Shown in pieces: positions 23,564 to 31,725 of a stretch of 64,000 nt of DNA. The notes beneath the pieces were generated by a model. It had not been told where the DNA came from. It saw nothing but the letters and a program-made list of their open reading frames with translations, and did not search any database. How positions within the stretch are numbered: the first letter of the stretch is position 1; the number at the start of each line of letters is the position of its first letter. Source of the DNA: Oxalobacter vibrioformis. Lineage in GTDB: Bacteria; Pseudomonadota; Gammaproteobacteria; Burkholderiales; Burkholderiaceae_D. The stretch is from positions 2,209,001-2,273,000 of the forward strand of contig NZ_CP098242.1 in assembly GCF_027118995.1 (NCBI RefSeq), in the 5' to 3' direction. The position numbers and the translations under genes are program-made.

Positions 23564-24762
23564 AGTAGTTTGAATCTAATCTGACAGTTATCTCTTGCAA
23601 AGGAGAGAGTTACCGGTTTTGATATGGGTGTCGAATCCGTAAACAAAACCTTAAGGAGGTAACTCTCATGTTACATACTACCAATCCGATCATCAAACAC
23701 AAAGTCGGGCTGCTTAATCTGGCATCCGAGCTCAATAACGTATCGAAAGCCTGCAAAGTCATGGGCGTATCACGTGATACCTTTTATCGCTATCACGAGC
23801 AAGTAGGACAAGGGGGTATTGATGCCCTGATAAACCAGAGCAGACGTGTTCCCAATCTCAAGAACCGGACAGAAGAAGCCACAGAAAAAGCTGTTGTTCA
23901 ATATGCCATCGACTACCCGGCCCACGGTCAGGTCCGCACCAGTAATGAGCTGAGAAAGCTCGGCATTTTTATATCTGGCAGCGGTGTTCGATCTGTCTGG
24001 CTGCGCCATGACCTGGAGAACTTCAAAAAACGCCTGAAAGCACTGGAAGCCAAGGTAGCCAGCGAAGGTATTATTCTCACGGAAGAACAGGTTGCCGCTC
24101 TTGAGAAGAAAAAGCAGGATGACATCGTTCATGGCGAGATAGAAACCGCCCATCCGGGTTATCTGGGTTCTCAGGACACCTTCTATGTCGGTACCCTGAA
24201 AGGAGTAGGCCGGATATATCAACAAACGTATGTTGATACCTATAGCCGTGTTGCTCACTGTAAGTTGTATACCAGCAAGACACCCATTACCGCAGCAGAT
24301 TTGCTCAACGACAGGGTGCTGCCGTTTCACGCATCCCAGGATGTACCGGTATTACGCATCCTTACGGATAGGGGAACAGAGTTCTGTGGCCGCGTTGAGA
24401 ACCATGATTATCAGCTTTATCTGGCAATCAATGACATCGATCACACGAAAACGAAAGTCAGGTCACCCCAGACAAACGGTATCTGTGAGCGCTTTCACAA
24501 GACTGTTTTACAGGAGTTTTACCAGGTGGCATTCCGGAAAAAACTGTACTACGATCTGGATTCACTGCAATCCGATCTGGACAACTGGCTTCATTATTAC
24601 AATAATGAACGAACCCATCAGGGAAAAAATGTGCTGTGGCAGAACGCCCATGCAGACCTTTCTTGATGGATTGAATGTCTGGAAGGAGAAAAATCTGATC
24701 CAGATGTAATCTGACAGATACCCAAACAAAACCGGCTTCTGTCAGATCAGGTCTAAACTACT
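23564..24762 (+). mobile_element. IS481-family insertion sequence
   Basis: The ends are imperfect inverted repeats of about 23 bases: AGTAGTTTGAATCTAATCTG at the left and, read inward, AGTAGTTTAGACCTGATCTG at the right, each followed by ACAG. One transposase gene lies inside. No clear target duplication is visible because the right end abuts an IS3-type relic. Confidence 0.75.
23668..24666 (+). CDS. IS481-family transposase, C-terminus frameshifted
   Basis: This 332-residue transposase has an N-terminal helix-turn-helix (VSKACKVMGVSRDTFYRYHE). The DDE domain follows: VDTYSRVAHCKLY (Asp), LTDRGTEFCGR (Asp) and SPQTNGICERFHKTV (Glu). The frame ends early at QGKNVLWQNAHADLS. The next frame continues CCGRTPMQTFLDGLNVWKEK to 24709, which is the normal family ending. 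One extra A in the A6 run at 24624-24629 explains the change. The catalytic core is intact. A strong AAGGAGG precedes the start. Confidence 0.85.
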   Translation: MLHTTNPIIKHKVGLLNLASELNNVSKACKVMGVSRDTFYRYHEQVGQGGIDALINQSRRVPNLKNRTEEATEKAVVQYAIDYPAHGQVRTSNELRKLGIFISGSGVRSVWLRHDLENFKKRLKALEAKVASEGIILTEEQVAALEKKKQDDIVHGEIETAHPGYLGSQDTFYVGTLKGVGRIYQQTYVDTYSRVAHCKLYTSKTPITAADLLNDRVLPFHASQDVPVLRILTDRGTEFCGRVENHDYQLYLAINDIDHTKTKVRSPQTNGICERFHKTVLQEFYQVAFRKKLYYDLDSLQSDLDNWLHYYNNERTHQGKNVLWQNAHADLS

Positions 24763-25090
24763 ACAAATAATGCAACCGAAAATAATCCGTCTTCTTCACC
24801 CATATACAGTGACATCGTGCTGTCGCAGTTTTTCCTGATAAATCGTCTCTGGTATTGCCAGCCCTGATCGCTCTGTTATACAGATCAAGAATCGGTGAAA
24901 GATACCGCTTTTTACCTCTGGCATTGAATTCAGTCACCTCTGTCACCCCTTTCTGATTCGGTTTGTCAGCCGTAAAATCCCGTTTCAGGAGATCCGTAGT
25001 GACTCTTCCCTATACGCCTTTGCAGGACTGATATTATTTGCGCTTTACTGGCTGCGTTGATTTCTTTTGCTCCTGAATCAGGGCTTGCAG
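24763..25090 (-). pseudogene. IS3/IS150-type orfB remnant
   Basis: Scattered pieces of an orfB transposase can be read on the minus strand: LLKRDFTADKPNQKGVTEVT and FNARGKKRYLSPILDLYN, then in another frame DQGWQYQ. Expected sequence between them is missing, and stops and shifts occur. The IS481 element cuts off its far end. Non-functional. Confidence 0.7.
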
Positions 25091-25095
25091 CTTTT

Positions 25096-25413
25096 TTAGA
25101 TAGGCATTCTCCGCGCGAAGATACTCAAGCGCTTCCTGGATGATTTTGAATTCAGGAAGAGAGCTGTCATGGTATTGACGGGGTTTGCTTTCTTCTCTGA
25201 CAATCGGGGCTGTCCTTTTCGGTTACTTTGAAGGGCTATGATACCGCCTTGACGGTAAAGACGCTCCCATCTGCTGACTGTACAAGCCGCCGCCATACCA
25301 GATTTTGCATCAATGCCGAAACGTTTTCCGATCCTTCTGGCACCCTCCCCACTGTTGGGATAATGGAGCGCAACCTCTCGCTTGAATTCCAGACTGTATT
25401 TCTTCTTGCCCAT
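25096..25413 (-). CDS. IS3/IS150-type orfA (helix-turn-helix)
   Basis: This 105-residue protein starts MGKKKYSLEFKREVALHYPN and has the helix-turn-helix typical of IS3-family orfA (GARRIGKRFG...CTVSRWERLY). A second HTH half and leucine zipper normally follow, but the C-terminus (SSRKRLSIFARRMPI) is short and departs from family, so the gene is probably truncated by the decay of the element. The outer end of the element lies at about 25480. Since orfB is dead, the protein cannot drive transposition. Confidence 0.75.
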   Translation of the reverse strand: MGKKKYSLEFKREVALHYPNSGEGARRIGKRFGIDAKSGMAAACTVSRWERLYRQGGIIALQSNRKGQPRLSEKKANPVNTMTALFLNSKSSRKRLSIFARRMPI

Positions 25414-25501
25414 AAAGTGAAACCCTTAAGCGTTGGCTGTCCAACTTTAAGGGTTCACTTCAAAAAACGCGGGGCTTTTCAATATATCAGGTAGCAAAAA
25501 A

Positions 25502-25669
25502 TCACTTAATCTTCGCTTCCTTATAAGGCACATGCTTTCTTGCCTTCGGGTCAAACTTCACAATCTCCAGCTTATCCGGGGTAGTACGCTTATTCTTCGT
25601 CGTCGTATAAAAATGCCCCGTACCAGCCGTAGACTCCAGCTTAATCTTTTCCCTGCCTGACTTCGCCAT
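25502..25669 (-). CDS. rpmG: 50S ribosomal protein L33
   Basis: This 55-residue protein reads [20 protein letters not shown], then [20 protein letters not shown] and [10 protein letters not shown]. It is the typical bacterial L33 without the zinc-binding CxxC pairs (the C-minus form), a surface protein of the large subunit near the E site. It lies 12 bases after rpmB, with an AGGAG before its start, forming the usual rpmB-rpmG operon. Short, but identification is secure. Confidence 0.93.
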   Translation of the reverse strand: MAKSGREKIKLESTAGTGHFYTTTKNKRTTPDKLEIVKFDPKARKHVPYKEAKIK

Positions 25670-25681
25670 AACTATCTCCTG

Positions 25682-25918
25682 TTAAACCTTAATACCGCGC
25701 TCGCGCATATCAGCCAGCACCGCGTCAATCCCCAGCTTATCAATCGTCCTCAAGCCGGCTCTGGAGAGGCGAAGCGAAACCCACCGATTCTCCGATTCCA
25801 CAAAAAAACGCCTGTTTTGCAAATTGGGCAAAAAGCGACGCTTCGTCTTATTATTCGCATGAGAGACATTATTGCCTGACATAGGCTTCTTGCCTGTCAC
25901 CTGGCACACACGGGCCAT
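25682..25918 (-). CDS. rpmB: 50S ribosomal protein L28
   Basis: This 78-residue protein begins [20 protein letters not shown] and contains [12 protein letters not shown] and [20 protein letters not shown], the L28 signature and exact family length. It belongs to the large ribosomal subunit. A good GGAGGTG precedes the ATG. It is the first gene of the rpmB-rpmG operon, with a strong promoter just upstream. Confidence 0.95.
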   Translation of the reverse strand: MARVCQVTGKKPMSGNNVSHANNKTKRRFLPNLQNRRFFVESENRWVSLRLSRAGLRTIDKLGIDAVLADMRERGIKV

Positions 25919-25957
25919 AAACCACCTCCAAAGACACAGTCAAAAATAGAAAGACGC

Positions 25958-25986
25958 ATACTATCCCAAAACAAATGAAAATTCAA
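25958..25986 (-). promoter_or_regulatory. Sigma-70-type promoter of rpmB-rpmG
   Basis: On the minus strand TTGAAT (25981-25986), 17-base spacer, TAGTAT (25958-25963). It lies about 40 bases before the rpmB start. Confidence 0.65.
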
Positions 25987-26046
25987 CAAGTTGTAATCTT
26001 TTATTGTGTCTCGATTGTTTGTGTAAGACACGATTAGTTGGGGATG

Positions 26047-26862
26047 TCAGTAGGGATATATCAGGCTGCGCCAGAAGATGGAAAGCCAGTCACGGCGTTT
26101 TAAGGTAGGACGTTTGCTGAAAATGTCAAACCCGGCTGATTCTATGCGATCCAGTATTCTCAATCCGCCGTTTACGATGAAACGCAGTTCCAGGCCGATA
26201 CGCCCGGGTATGCGTTTTGGCAGTGCTGCACCGGAAAGCATGAGCTTGCGGGTCCGTCGGATTTCAAACTGCATGAGCGAGCACCAGGCATCACTGACAG
26301 TGGCACTGGCAATTATCTCTTCCGTTATACCAAATCGTGCAAGATCTTCCTGGGGAATATAAATCCGTTTTTTTTGCCAGTCCACGGCAACATCCTGCCA
26401 GAAATTAATGAGCTGGAGTGCCGTGCAGATGGCGTCGGACATGCGGATGTTTTCCTCTGTCGCTGCGCCATAAAGGTGCAGCATGAGCAGGCCAACCGGA
26501 TTGGCCGAGCGCTGGCAGTAATCCAGCAGCGAATGGTAGGTGTGATATTGAAGAGTATGCGTATCCTGCTTGAAAGCCGATATCAGATCACGAAAAGGCT
26601 GCAGGGGAAGGCTGTACTGTTTTATGACATCTTTCAGACGGATAAAGAGCGCGTTTTTTGAAGGAAGGTTCTGTTCTATGGCGTCGAGTTCCTTGAGGTA
26701 GTCATCCAGTCCAGCCTGGCGCTCTTCAGGTGTGGCATCGCCCTCATCAGCAATATCATCAGCCGATCGGGCAAAGGCATAAATCACTTCCACAGGATAA
26801 CGCAGCCTGGCAGGGAGCAGGACAGAGGCAACAGGAAAGTTTTCGTAGTGGTCGACAGCCAT
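26047..26862 (-). CDS. hpnC: Squalene/hydroxysqualene synthase HpnC-type
   Basis: This 271-residue trans-isoprenyl diphosphate synthase has both Asp-rich motifs: RSADDIADEGD (about residues 32-42) and QLINFWQDVAVDWQKKRIYI (about 146-165). The start MAVDHYENFPVASVLLPARL is typical of HpnC, which with HpnD and HpnE makes squalene from farnesyl diphosphate for hopanoids. HpnD and HpnE are not in this window. It is monocistronic. HpnC rather than HpnD is my call from the N-terminus and the spacing of the motifs. Confidence 0.85.
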   Translation of the reverse strand: MAVDHYENFPVASVLLPARLRYPVEVIYAFARSADDIADEGDATPEERQAGLDDYLKELDAIEQNLPSKNALFIRLKDVIKQYSLPLQPFRDLISAFKQDTHTLQYHTYHSLLDYCQRSANPVGLLMLHLYGAATEENIRMSDAICTALQLINFWQDVAVDWQKKRIYIPQEDLARFGITEEIIASATVSDAWCSLMQFEIRRTRKLMLSGAALPKRIPGRIGLELRFIVNGGLRILDRIESAGFDIFSKRPTLKRRDWLSIFWRSLIYPY

Positions 26863-27064
26863 TGTTTTCTATCGGGTTGAAAACAACCCTCATGTTAAAT
26901 TAAAAACGACTGAACAAGAACATCTCTGAAATTATTTGATCGCTGCCGGCGTTGTTTTTTCTATTTTGGGGTAACATGTCAGGCTGACGGTTTGCTGTAT
27001 GTGTAAATTGATACAAAGACAGGCAAATGCAGTAAAATGCCTGCCGTCAAACATGACTTCAGTT

Positions 27065-27150
27065 GCGAGGGTGGCGAAATTGGTAGACGCACCAGGTTTA
27101 GGTCCTGACGCCAGTTATGGTGTGGGGGTTCGAGTCCCCCCTTCGCACCA
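27065..27150 (+). tRNA. tRNA-Leu (anticodon TAG)
   Basis: An 86-base tRNA starts GCGAGGGTGGCGAAATTGG and has anticodon loop TTTAGGT, a long variable arm as in class II tRNAs, a GGTTCGAGTCC T-arm and an encoded CCA end. Its 3' end is the left attachment site of the integrative element that follows. Confidence 0.95.
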
Positions 27151-27184
27151 AAAGGCACTTTCATAAGCCTTCATGCTCCATCAA

Positions 27185-27221
27185 AAACCCGTATAATCAC
27201 AATAGATTATGCGGGTTTTTT
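27185..27221 (+). terminator. Terminator downstream of tRNA-Leu
   Basis: AAACCCGTATAATC and GATTATGCGGGTTT form a 14-base stem with one mismatch and a T6 tail, in the gap between tRNA and integrase. Confidence 0.7.
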
Positions 27222-27254
27222 GTTTCATTCGCTTTCATGCGTTATCATGTAATC

Positions 27255-27314
27255 GGGGGTATGCTGGGGGTATATTTTGATGAAAGTACCCCCGAGTCAA
27301 AATAAAGTACCCCC
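27255..27314. promoter_or_regulatory. Cluster of GGGGGTA sites before the integrase
   Basis: GGGGGTA occurs at 27255 and 27266 and, inverted, TACCCCC at 27287 and 27308, inside the 70 bases before the integrase gene. Two more direct copies lie at the right end (39049, 39061). This fits arm-type integrase or excisionase binding sites, perhaps also autoregulation. Confidence 0.5.
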
Positions 27315-27331
27315 AGGCTATGGGGATACTT

Positions 27332-28546
27332 ATGGGAAAGCTGACAGACAGGGAAGTAAGCAAGCTAAAGCCAGCGGAAAAGGCATACAGAAAGCCGGAC
27401 GGTGGCGGCCTGTACTTGCTGGTAACGCCATCGGGGGGCAAGCTGTGGCGCATGAAATACCGGATAGACGGCAAGGAAAAGCTGCTGTCCATTGGAAAGT
27501 ACCCGGATGTTTCCATTGCTGAAGCCCGTAAGCGGCAGCAGGAGGCGCGAACGCAAATAGCCAACAGCATTGATCCGGCCGGGATAAAACAAGCGCAGAA
27601 GGCCGCCAGGATCGCCGCAGCGGCAAACACGTTTGAAGCAGTGGCGCGGGAGTGGCATTCCAAGAAAACCAATTTCACACACAACACGGCAAAGAACGTG
27701 ATGGCCAGGCTGGAGCGTCTTGTTTTCCCCTTGATAGGGGCCCGGCCAATAGATGCCATTACCGCACCTGATTTTCTGAGTGTGCTGCGCCGCGTGGAAG
27801 AGCAGGGAAAGCTGGAGACAGCGCACCGGTTGAGGGGTATTTGCAGTCAGATCATGCGTTATGCTGTTGTAACCGGGCGGGCGCAACATGACCCGGCAGG
27901 AGCCTTACAGGGCGCACTGAAGCCCCGCAATGTAAAACACATGGCCGCACTGACAGAGCCGAAACAGGTAGCAGAACTGTTGCGCATGATAGATGGCTAT
28001 ACCGGTACCTTGCCGGTTGCCTGTGCGCTTAAAATCGCACCCTATGTGTTTGTCCGTCCCGGAGAACTTCGAACGGCTGAATGGGCTGATATTGATCTTG
28101 ATGCAGCCGAATGGCGATACACCGTTACCAAGACCGACACGCAGCACATTGTCCCCTTGGCGCGGCAAGTAGTAACCATCTTGAAAGAGCTGCACCCATT
28201 AACCGGGCGTGGCCGGTATGTTTTCCCGAGTGCCCGGACTGGTGAGCGCCCAATGTCTGACAATGCCATCCTGGCAGCCTTGCGCCGTCTGGGTATTGGC
28301 AAAGACGAAATGACGGGCCACGGCTTCAGGGCAATGGCAAGGACCATCCTGGATGAAGTGCTGGGTGTCCGTCCGGATCTGATTGAGCATCAGCTTGCGC
28401 ATGCCGTCAGGGACCCGAATGGCCGCGCGTACAACCGGACTGCCCATCTGCCGGAGCGCAAGAAGATGATGCAGCAATGGGCCGATTACCTGGATAAGTT
28501 GAAGGCCGGCGCGGAGATTATTTCATTGCGGGGGAATGCGGCATAA
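27332..28546 (+). CDS. P4-type tyrosine integrase
   Basis: This 404-residue integrase has the N-terminal DUF4102 arm-binding domain (KLTDREVSKLKPAEKAYRKP, GGKLWRMKYRIDGKEKLLSI), a SAM-like core-binding domain and a C-terminal tyrosine recombinase domain. Catalytic residues visible are Arg in VFVRPGELRTAEW, the H-x-x-R pair in TGHGFRAMART, then HQLAHAV and Tyr in RAYNRTAHLPERKKMM. It recombines the element at the tRNA-Leu 3' end. The start is ATG at 27332, or at 27320 in the same frame. It points away from the tRNA, as usual. Confidence 0.92.
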   Translation: MGKLTDREVSKLKPAEKAYRKPDGGGLYLLVTPSGGKLWRMKYRIDGKEKLLSIGKYPDVSIAEARKRQQEARTQIANSIDPAGIKQAQKAARIAAAANTFEAVAREWHSKKTNFTHNTAKNVMARLERLVFPLIGARPIDAITAPDFLSVLRRVEEQGKLETAHRLRGICSQIMRYAVVTGRAQHDPAGALQGALKPRNVKHMAALTEPKQVAELLRMIDGYTGTLPVACALKIAPYVFVRPGELRTAEWADIDLDAAEWRYTVTKTDTQHIVPLARQVVTILKELHPLTGRGRYVFPSARTGERPMSDNAILAALRRLGIGKDEMTGHGFRAMARTILDEVLGVRPDLIEHQLAHAVRDPNGRAYNRTAHLPERKKMMQQWADYLDKLKAGAEIISLRGNAA

Positions 28547-28547
28547 C

Positions 28548-28655
28548 TGTGGATAACTTTTTCTGTGCACCATGCCTGTTTATTGTGCAAATGATCGAGT
28601 CGCTGATGCATAGTATTCATGCTGTTTTGCCGTTATATGTCACAAATTATCCACA
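28548..28655. promoter_or_regulatory. Two perfect inverted DnaA boxes, candidate element origin
   Basis: TGTGGATAA (28548-28556) and TTATCCACA (28647-28655) match the strongest DnaA box exactly, in opposite orientation, in an AT-rich gap of about 120 bases after the integrase. With the replication genes further on, this may be the replication origin of the excised element. Confidence 0.4.
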
Positions 28656-28717
28656 TTATGATGTCAAGACTTAGCTCAAATGTCCGCTTTCGGGCTAAGT
28701 AGAAATGTCCACTTTTT

Positions 28718-29827
28718 CTATTGCCGTGTATTCAAATAATGAGGGCGGTATCTATTCAAAATCTCCGCATTGCTGGCAAAAACGTTCTCGTAAGCTGCTG
28801 CAACAATTTTCCTGTTTAGAAAATCCACTTCCTCATCGGTGTTAATCTCGCGGTGAACAGGGAATTCTTCTGTATTGGAAATGATAAATGCTCTTTCAGG
28901 AGATAAAGGATAATAATTAATCATCTCTACAGTGGGTTGGGGATGAATGTTAGCTACTGGACAGTCAGAAGTAATGAACTCAATGCCCGTTCTATTGGTG
29001 CACATGGTACAACGATAAGAATCTGAGTTATGAATAAAATCTGTACTGATATTATCCCCAAACATAAAGTACAGATACCACCAGTGCTTTTCAATTAAAT
29101 TGGCCAGTTTTAGTGAATCAGGAGAATTGTCTGCCCTCAGTGCTCGTGTGAATTTGTCTCTCAAGGCTTTTGTTCTCGTTAGCTGCAAGGAAAGAAACTT
29201 CGTGAAATTCACATAATTTTCTCTCTTATCGAGAATAGATAAATTACCTTTGACAAGAGCGTCTAAGACGGGCCTGGCATAGGTTTCAATGGCCGAGTTT
29301 TCACCTTCAATGAGATTGTAGGTGCACCATTCAACAAAAGCCTCCACACCAGGTATATGACTGCCTTTCTTTCGTATCAGCTCAAGTTTTTCATATCGCC
29401 TTTTGTAAAGGTCTAATCTCTTTTGGTGGGCTTTTTTTAATGAAGGATGAACATGCGTAAAATGTGCTTCAATCAAAGCTAGCTCATCAGGTTCAATTTT
29501 TTCGAGTTTGTAAAAATCACGCTCCTGAGCAAGACCGGCGATGCTATCGTTGCTGATCTTCCCGCTCTTTGAAATATAGTGAATATCTCTTCCGTTGGAC
29601 CAGCTCCTGAGATAATGGGCCCAGACGTGATGATGTTTTCTTTTTATAGGAAAACGTCTTCTTAATTCGTTTCCAAGTTCATCATGTTTATCAGCGGACT
29701 GTGATTCAGGATTGCCAGGGAAAACTGCATCCAACTGCGAAACCAGGAAGTCAAGATAAGTATCAAGATTGCTAAGAGGAGCCGGTTTCTCGGAATCAGT
29801 TAAATCTGTATTTTTCTTATCAGACAT
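28718..29827 (-). CDS. DUF4238 domain protein, third gene of the ars operon
   Basis: This 369-residue protein carries the DUF4238 domain: KHHHVWAHYLRSWSNGRDIH near residue 64, then GLAQERDFYKLE, a Trp/Tyr-rich middle, and FITSDCPVANIHPQPTVEM with PLSPERAFIISN near the C-terminus. The family function is unknown; the conserved HH..P/H..YLR..S pattern hints at an enzyme. It overlaps the end of arsM by 8 bases, so it is cotranscribed with arsR and arsM. That link to arsenic has no support beyond the operon. Its lower GC than neighbouring core genes suggests transfer. Confidence 0.75.
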   Translation of the reverse strand: MSDKKNTDLTDSEKPAPLSNLDTYLDFLVSQLDAVFPGNPESQSADKHDELGNELRRRFPIKRKHHHVWAHYLRSWSNGRDIHYISKSGKISNDSIAGLAQERDFYKLEKIEPDELALIEAHFTHVHPSLKKAHQKRLDLYKRRYEKLELIRKKGSHIPGVEAFVEWCTYNLIEGENSAIETYARPVLDALVKGNLSILDKRENYVNFTKFLSLQLTRTKALRDKFTRALRADNSPDSLKLANLIEKHWWYLYFMFGDNISTDFIHNSDSYRCTMCTNRTGIEFITSDCPVANIHPQPTVEMINYYPLSPERAFIISNTEEFPVHREINTDEEVDFLNRKIVAAAYENVFASNAEILNRYRPHYLNTRQ

Positions 29828-30689
29828 TTTTTCTGGCTTCTATACTCAGGCTGACAACATAGTTTTCCAGTTTTTCACCCTCCGGCAACGCTTCAGCAAT
29901 CTCTTTGTAAAGTGGATCATTCCAGTCTTGCATCTGCTGCACATAGCCAGGCTTTGGAGTCAGCATAATGGAAGTGAATCCAGCCTTTTCCAGCATGGCA
30001 CGGGTATCATCAACCAATACCGCACCGCCCACACAACCGACGAGAGCAGCAGCCATCTCACGCACCTTTTCCGGAAGCGGTTTTAGAATGGCCAGGTCAG
30101 AAACAGATAACTTGCCGCCCCGTTTTAATACCCGATGGATTTCCTGCCAGACCTGGGGCTTATCGGGTGAAAGATTGATGACGCAGTTTGAAAGCACGAC
30201 GTCAACGGTGCTGTCTGCCACAGGAAGGTGTTCAATCTCGCCCAGACGAAATTCCACATTATCCAGTCCAGTTCGTTCTCTGTACTGTCCAATATTTTTT
30301 CTGGCGATACCCAGCATTTCGGCTGTCATGTCCACACCGATAACCCGTCCTGCCATCTTCACCTTTTCACCAGCCTGAAACGCATCAAAGCCGCCGCCAC
30401 TGCCGAGATCAAGTACAACCTGGCCTTCAGTCAGTGCCGCAATCGCAACCGGATTACCACAGGATAAACCCATATTGGCCCCATCCGGCAAGTTGGCAAG
30501 ATCGTTTGCATCGTACCCCATAGCAGCAGCAAGTCGAGCAGGGTCTGATGGACCGCTGCGCCCACTACAACAGCACGGAGATTCTGCACCAATAGCAATA
30601 GCGGCATAGCCGGTACGCACGGTGTCTCTGATAATCGTTTCGTTTTTTTCCTGTGTACTCATGTCAGTAATCCTTTTACTAGATGTCAT
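29820..30689 (-). CDS. arsM: Arsenite S-adenosylmethionine methyltransferase
   Basis: This 289-residue methyltransferase has SAM motif I VVLDLGSGGGFDAF near residue 91 and the ArsM Cys residues: ESPCCCSG (about 40), GLSCGNP (about 76), LSNCVINLSPDKP (about 170) and LVGCVGGAV (about 219). These bind As(III), which is methylated stepwise to volatile or less toxic species. The start overlaps the arsR stop (ATGA). MSTQEKNE at residue 10 is an alternative start. It is part of arsR-arsM-DUF4238 on the nested transposon. Confidence 0.9.
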   Translation of the reverse strand: MTSSKRITDMSTQEKNETIIRDTVRTGYAAIAIGAESPCCCSGRSGPSDPARLAAAMGYDANDLANLPDGANMGLSCGNPVAIAALTEGQVVLDLGSGGGFDAFQAGEKVKMAGRVIGVDMTAEMLGIARKNIGQYRERTGLDNVEFRLGEIEHLPVADSTVDVVLSNCVINLSPDKPQVWQEIHRVLKRGGKLSVSDLAILKPLPEKVREMAAALVGCVGGAVLVDDTRAMLEKAGFTSIMLTPKPGYVQQMQDWNDPLYKEIAEALPEGEKLENYVVSLSIEARKNV

Positions 30690-31054
30690 TTTTTCTTTTT
30701 GGCAGCCGGATCAGGCAAAAAACCAGCGGGAATGCCACAATCAGCCCGATAACTCATGCATTTTTCCGGATCAGCTGAGCAGCATTCCTCCGTCAGATAG
30801 CCAATCAGCTCAAGCATGAGAGGGATATTGGCGCGATACCGCAGGTAACGGCCTTCCTTTTCCATGTTGACCAACCCACTGTGTGTAATCCCTTTCAAGT
30901 GAAAGGAGAGGTTAGTTGAAGGAATATCCAGTGCTTTTGCTATTTCGCCTGCAACGAGTCCATCCGGCGCATGCTTGACGAGTAGCCTGAAGATATCCAG
31001 CCTCACATCTGAAGAGAGGGCTTCAAAAGTCGTTGTTGCTTGTTTCGTATCCAT
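30686..31054 (-). CDS. arsR: ArsR-family arsenic-responsive repressor
   Basis: This 122-residue winged-helix regulator has helix-turn-helix AKALDIPSTNLSFHLKGITH (about 45-65) and a C-terminal Cys cluster EECCSADPEKCMSY near 90-102. It resembles the C95/C96/C102 arsenite site of Acidithiobacillus ferrooxidans ArsR rather than the ELCVCDL site in alpha-3. As(III) binding releases the operator. I start at 31054; the -10 box lies six bases upstream, so the transcript is probably leaderless. It is the first gene of the ars operon. Confidence 0.9.
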   Translation of the reverse strand: MDTKQATTTFEALSSDVRLDIFRLLVKHAPDGLVAGEIAKALDIPSTNLSFHLKGITHSGLVNMEKEGRYLRYRANIPLMLELIGYLTEECCSADPEKCMSYRADCGIPAGFLPDPAAKKKK

Positions 31055-31055
31055 A

Positions 31056-31089
31056 ATATAACTATACAACTATATTTGAAATATTGCAA
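31056..31089 (-). promoter_or_regulatory. ars promoter with overlapping operator-like repeat
   Basis: Minus strand TTGCAA (31084-31089), 17-base spacer, TATAGT (31061-31066), ending six bases before the arsR ATG. The direct repeat ATAGTTGTATAGTTATAT covers the -10 region and is a likely ArsR site. Confidence 0.55.
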
Positions 31090-31176
31090 AACTAGGCGCT
31101 TTGACGTTCATGCAAGCACAGGCAGAAGGTATACTAATGCTTTGTATTTGAATGATTTGTTGAGCAAGGACTAAGG

Positions 31177-31716
31177 ATGAAGCTTGAGGATTTTAGTATT
31201 GGCACTGAATTCATGACATCAACAGGGCAAACCTGGAGATGTACAGATGTCGGAAGCAGAACCATCCTGGCGATCGAAATTGATCCGGATCGTGACCCGA
31301 GCTGGTATGTCGGGCCGCCTTATATCGTTGAAGAACAGCCTTTCGACGAGAAGGCGATTCGAGATTGTCATCAAAATGTCGATGATGCCATACGTGAGAG
31401 TTACGAAACTCATAAAAAATCACACCATCCTGGGTTCTCGACAGAAGTTATGGACGTGTTTAGCAGACATTACGGACAACCTCGACGTCTAGATTATCCC
31501 AACAGGCGACTCCTTCGCCTCAATAAAGTCACGATGGACGGCGCTGTTATCATGGCCTATTCTGTGGAAAAAGAAGGTGAGCAATGGATCATGCTCACCT
31601 ACAATATTTTCACCAGAGAGTTTTCAAAAATGAGGGAAAGCGATTTTGTACGTCTACGCACGGCCGCTGAAAGCGACCTGGTAGCGGCAAAACAAAAGGG
31701 CAGTATCATCCTTTAA
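31177..31716 (+). CDS. Hypothetical protein on the ars transposon
   Basis: I recognise this 179-residue protein only as a conserved hypothetical. It starts MKLEDFSIGTEFMTSTGQTW, has RCTDVGSRTILAIEIDPDRD and PSWYVGPPYIVEEQPFDE, and ends in a predicted helical tail. The first 60 residues look like a small beta barrel. It diverges from arsR with 120 bases between and runs convergently into the transposase gene, ten bases from its stop. No signal peptide or membrane segment. A passenger gene of the transposon. Confidence 0.65.
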   Translation: MKLEDFSIGTEFMTSTGQTWRCTDVGSRTILAIEIDPDRDPSWYVGPPYIVEEQPFDEKAIRDCHQNVDDAIRESYETHKKSHHPGFSTEVMDVFSRHYGQPRRLDYPNRRLLRLNKVTMDGAVIMAYSVEKEGEQWIMLTYNIFTREFSKMRESDFVRLRTAAESDLVAAKQKGSIIL

Positions 31717-31725
31717 CCTCACTTT

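Noticed and set aside
27008..27038. tRNA-Leu promoter TTGATA/TAAAAT
   Set aside because: The spacer is 19 bases, longer than usual; too weak to list as a feature.
27255..27314. CRISPR-like repeats
   Set aside because: The GGGGGTA sites are too short and irregular, with no spacers of fixed length; no array was seen anywhere in the window.
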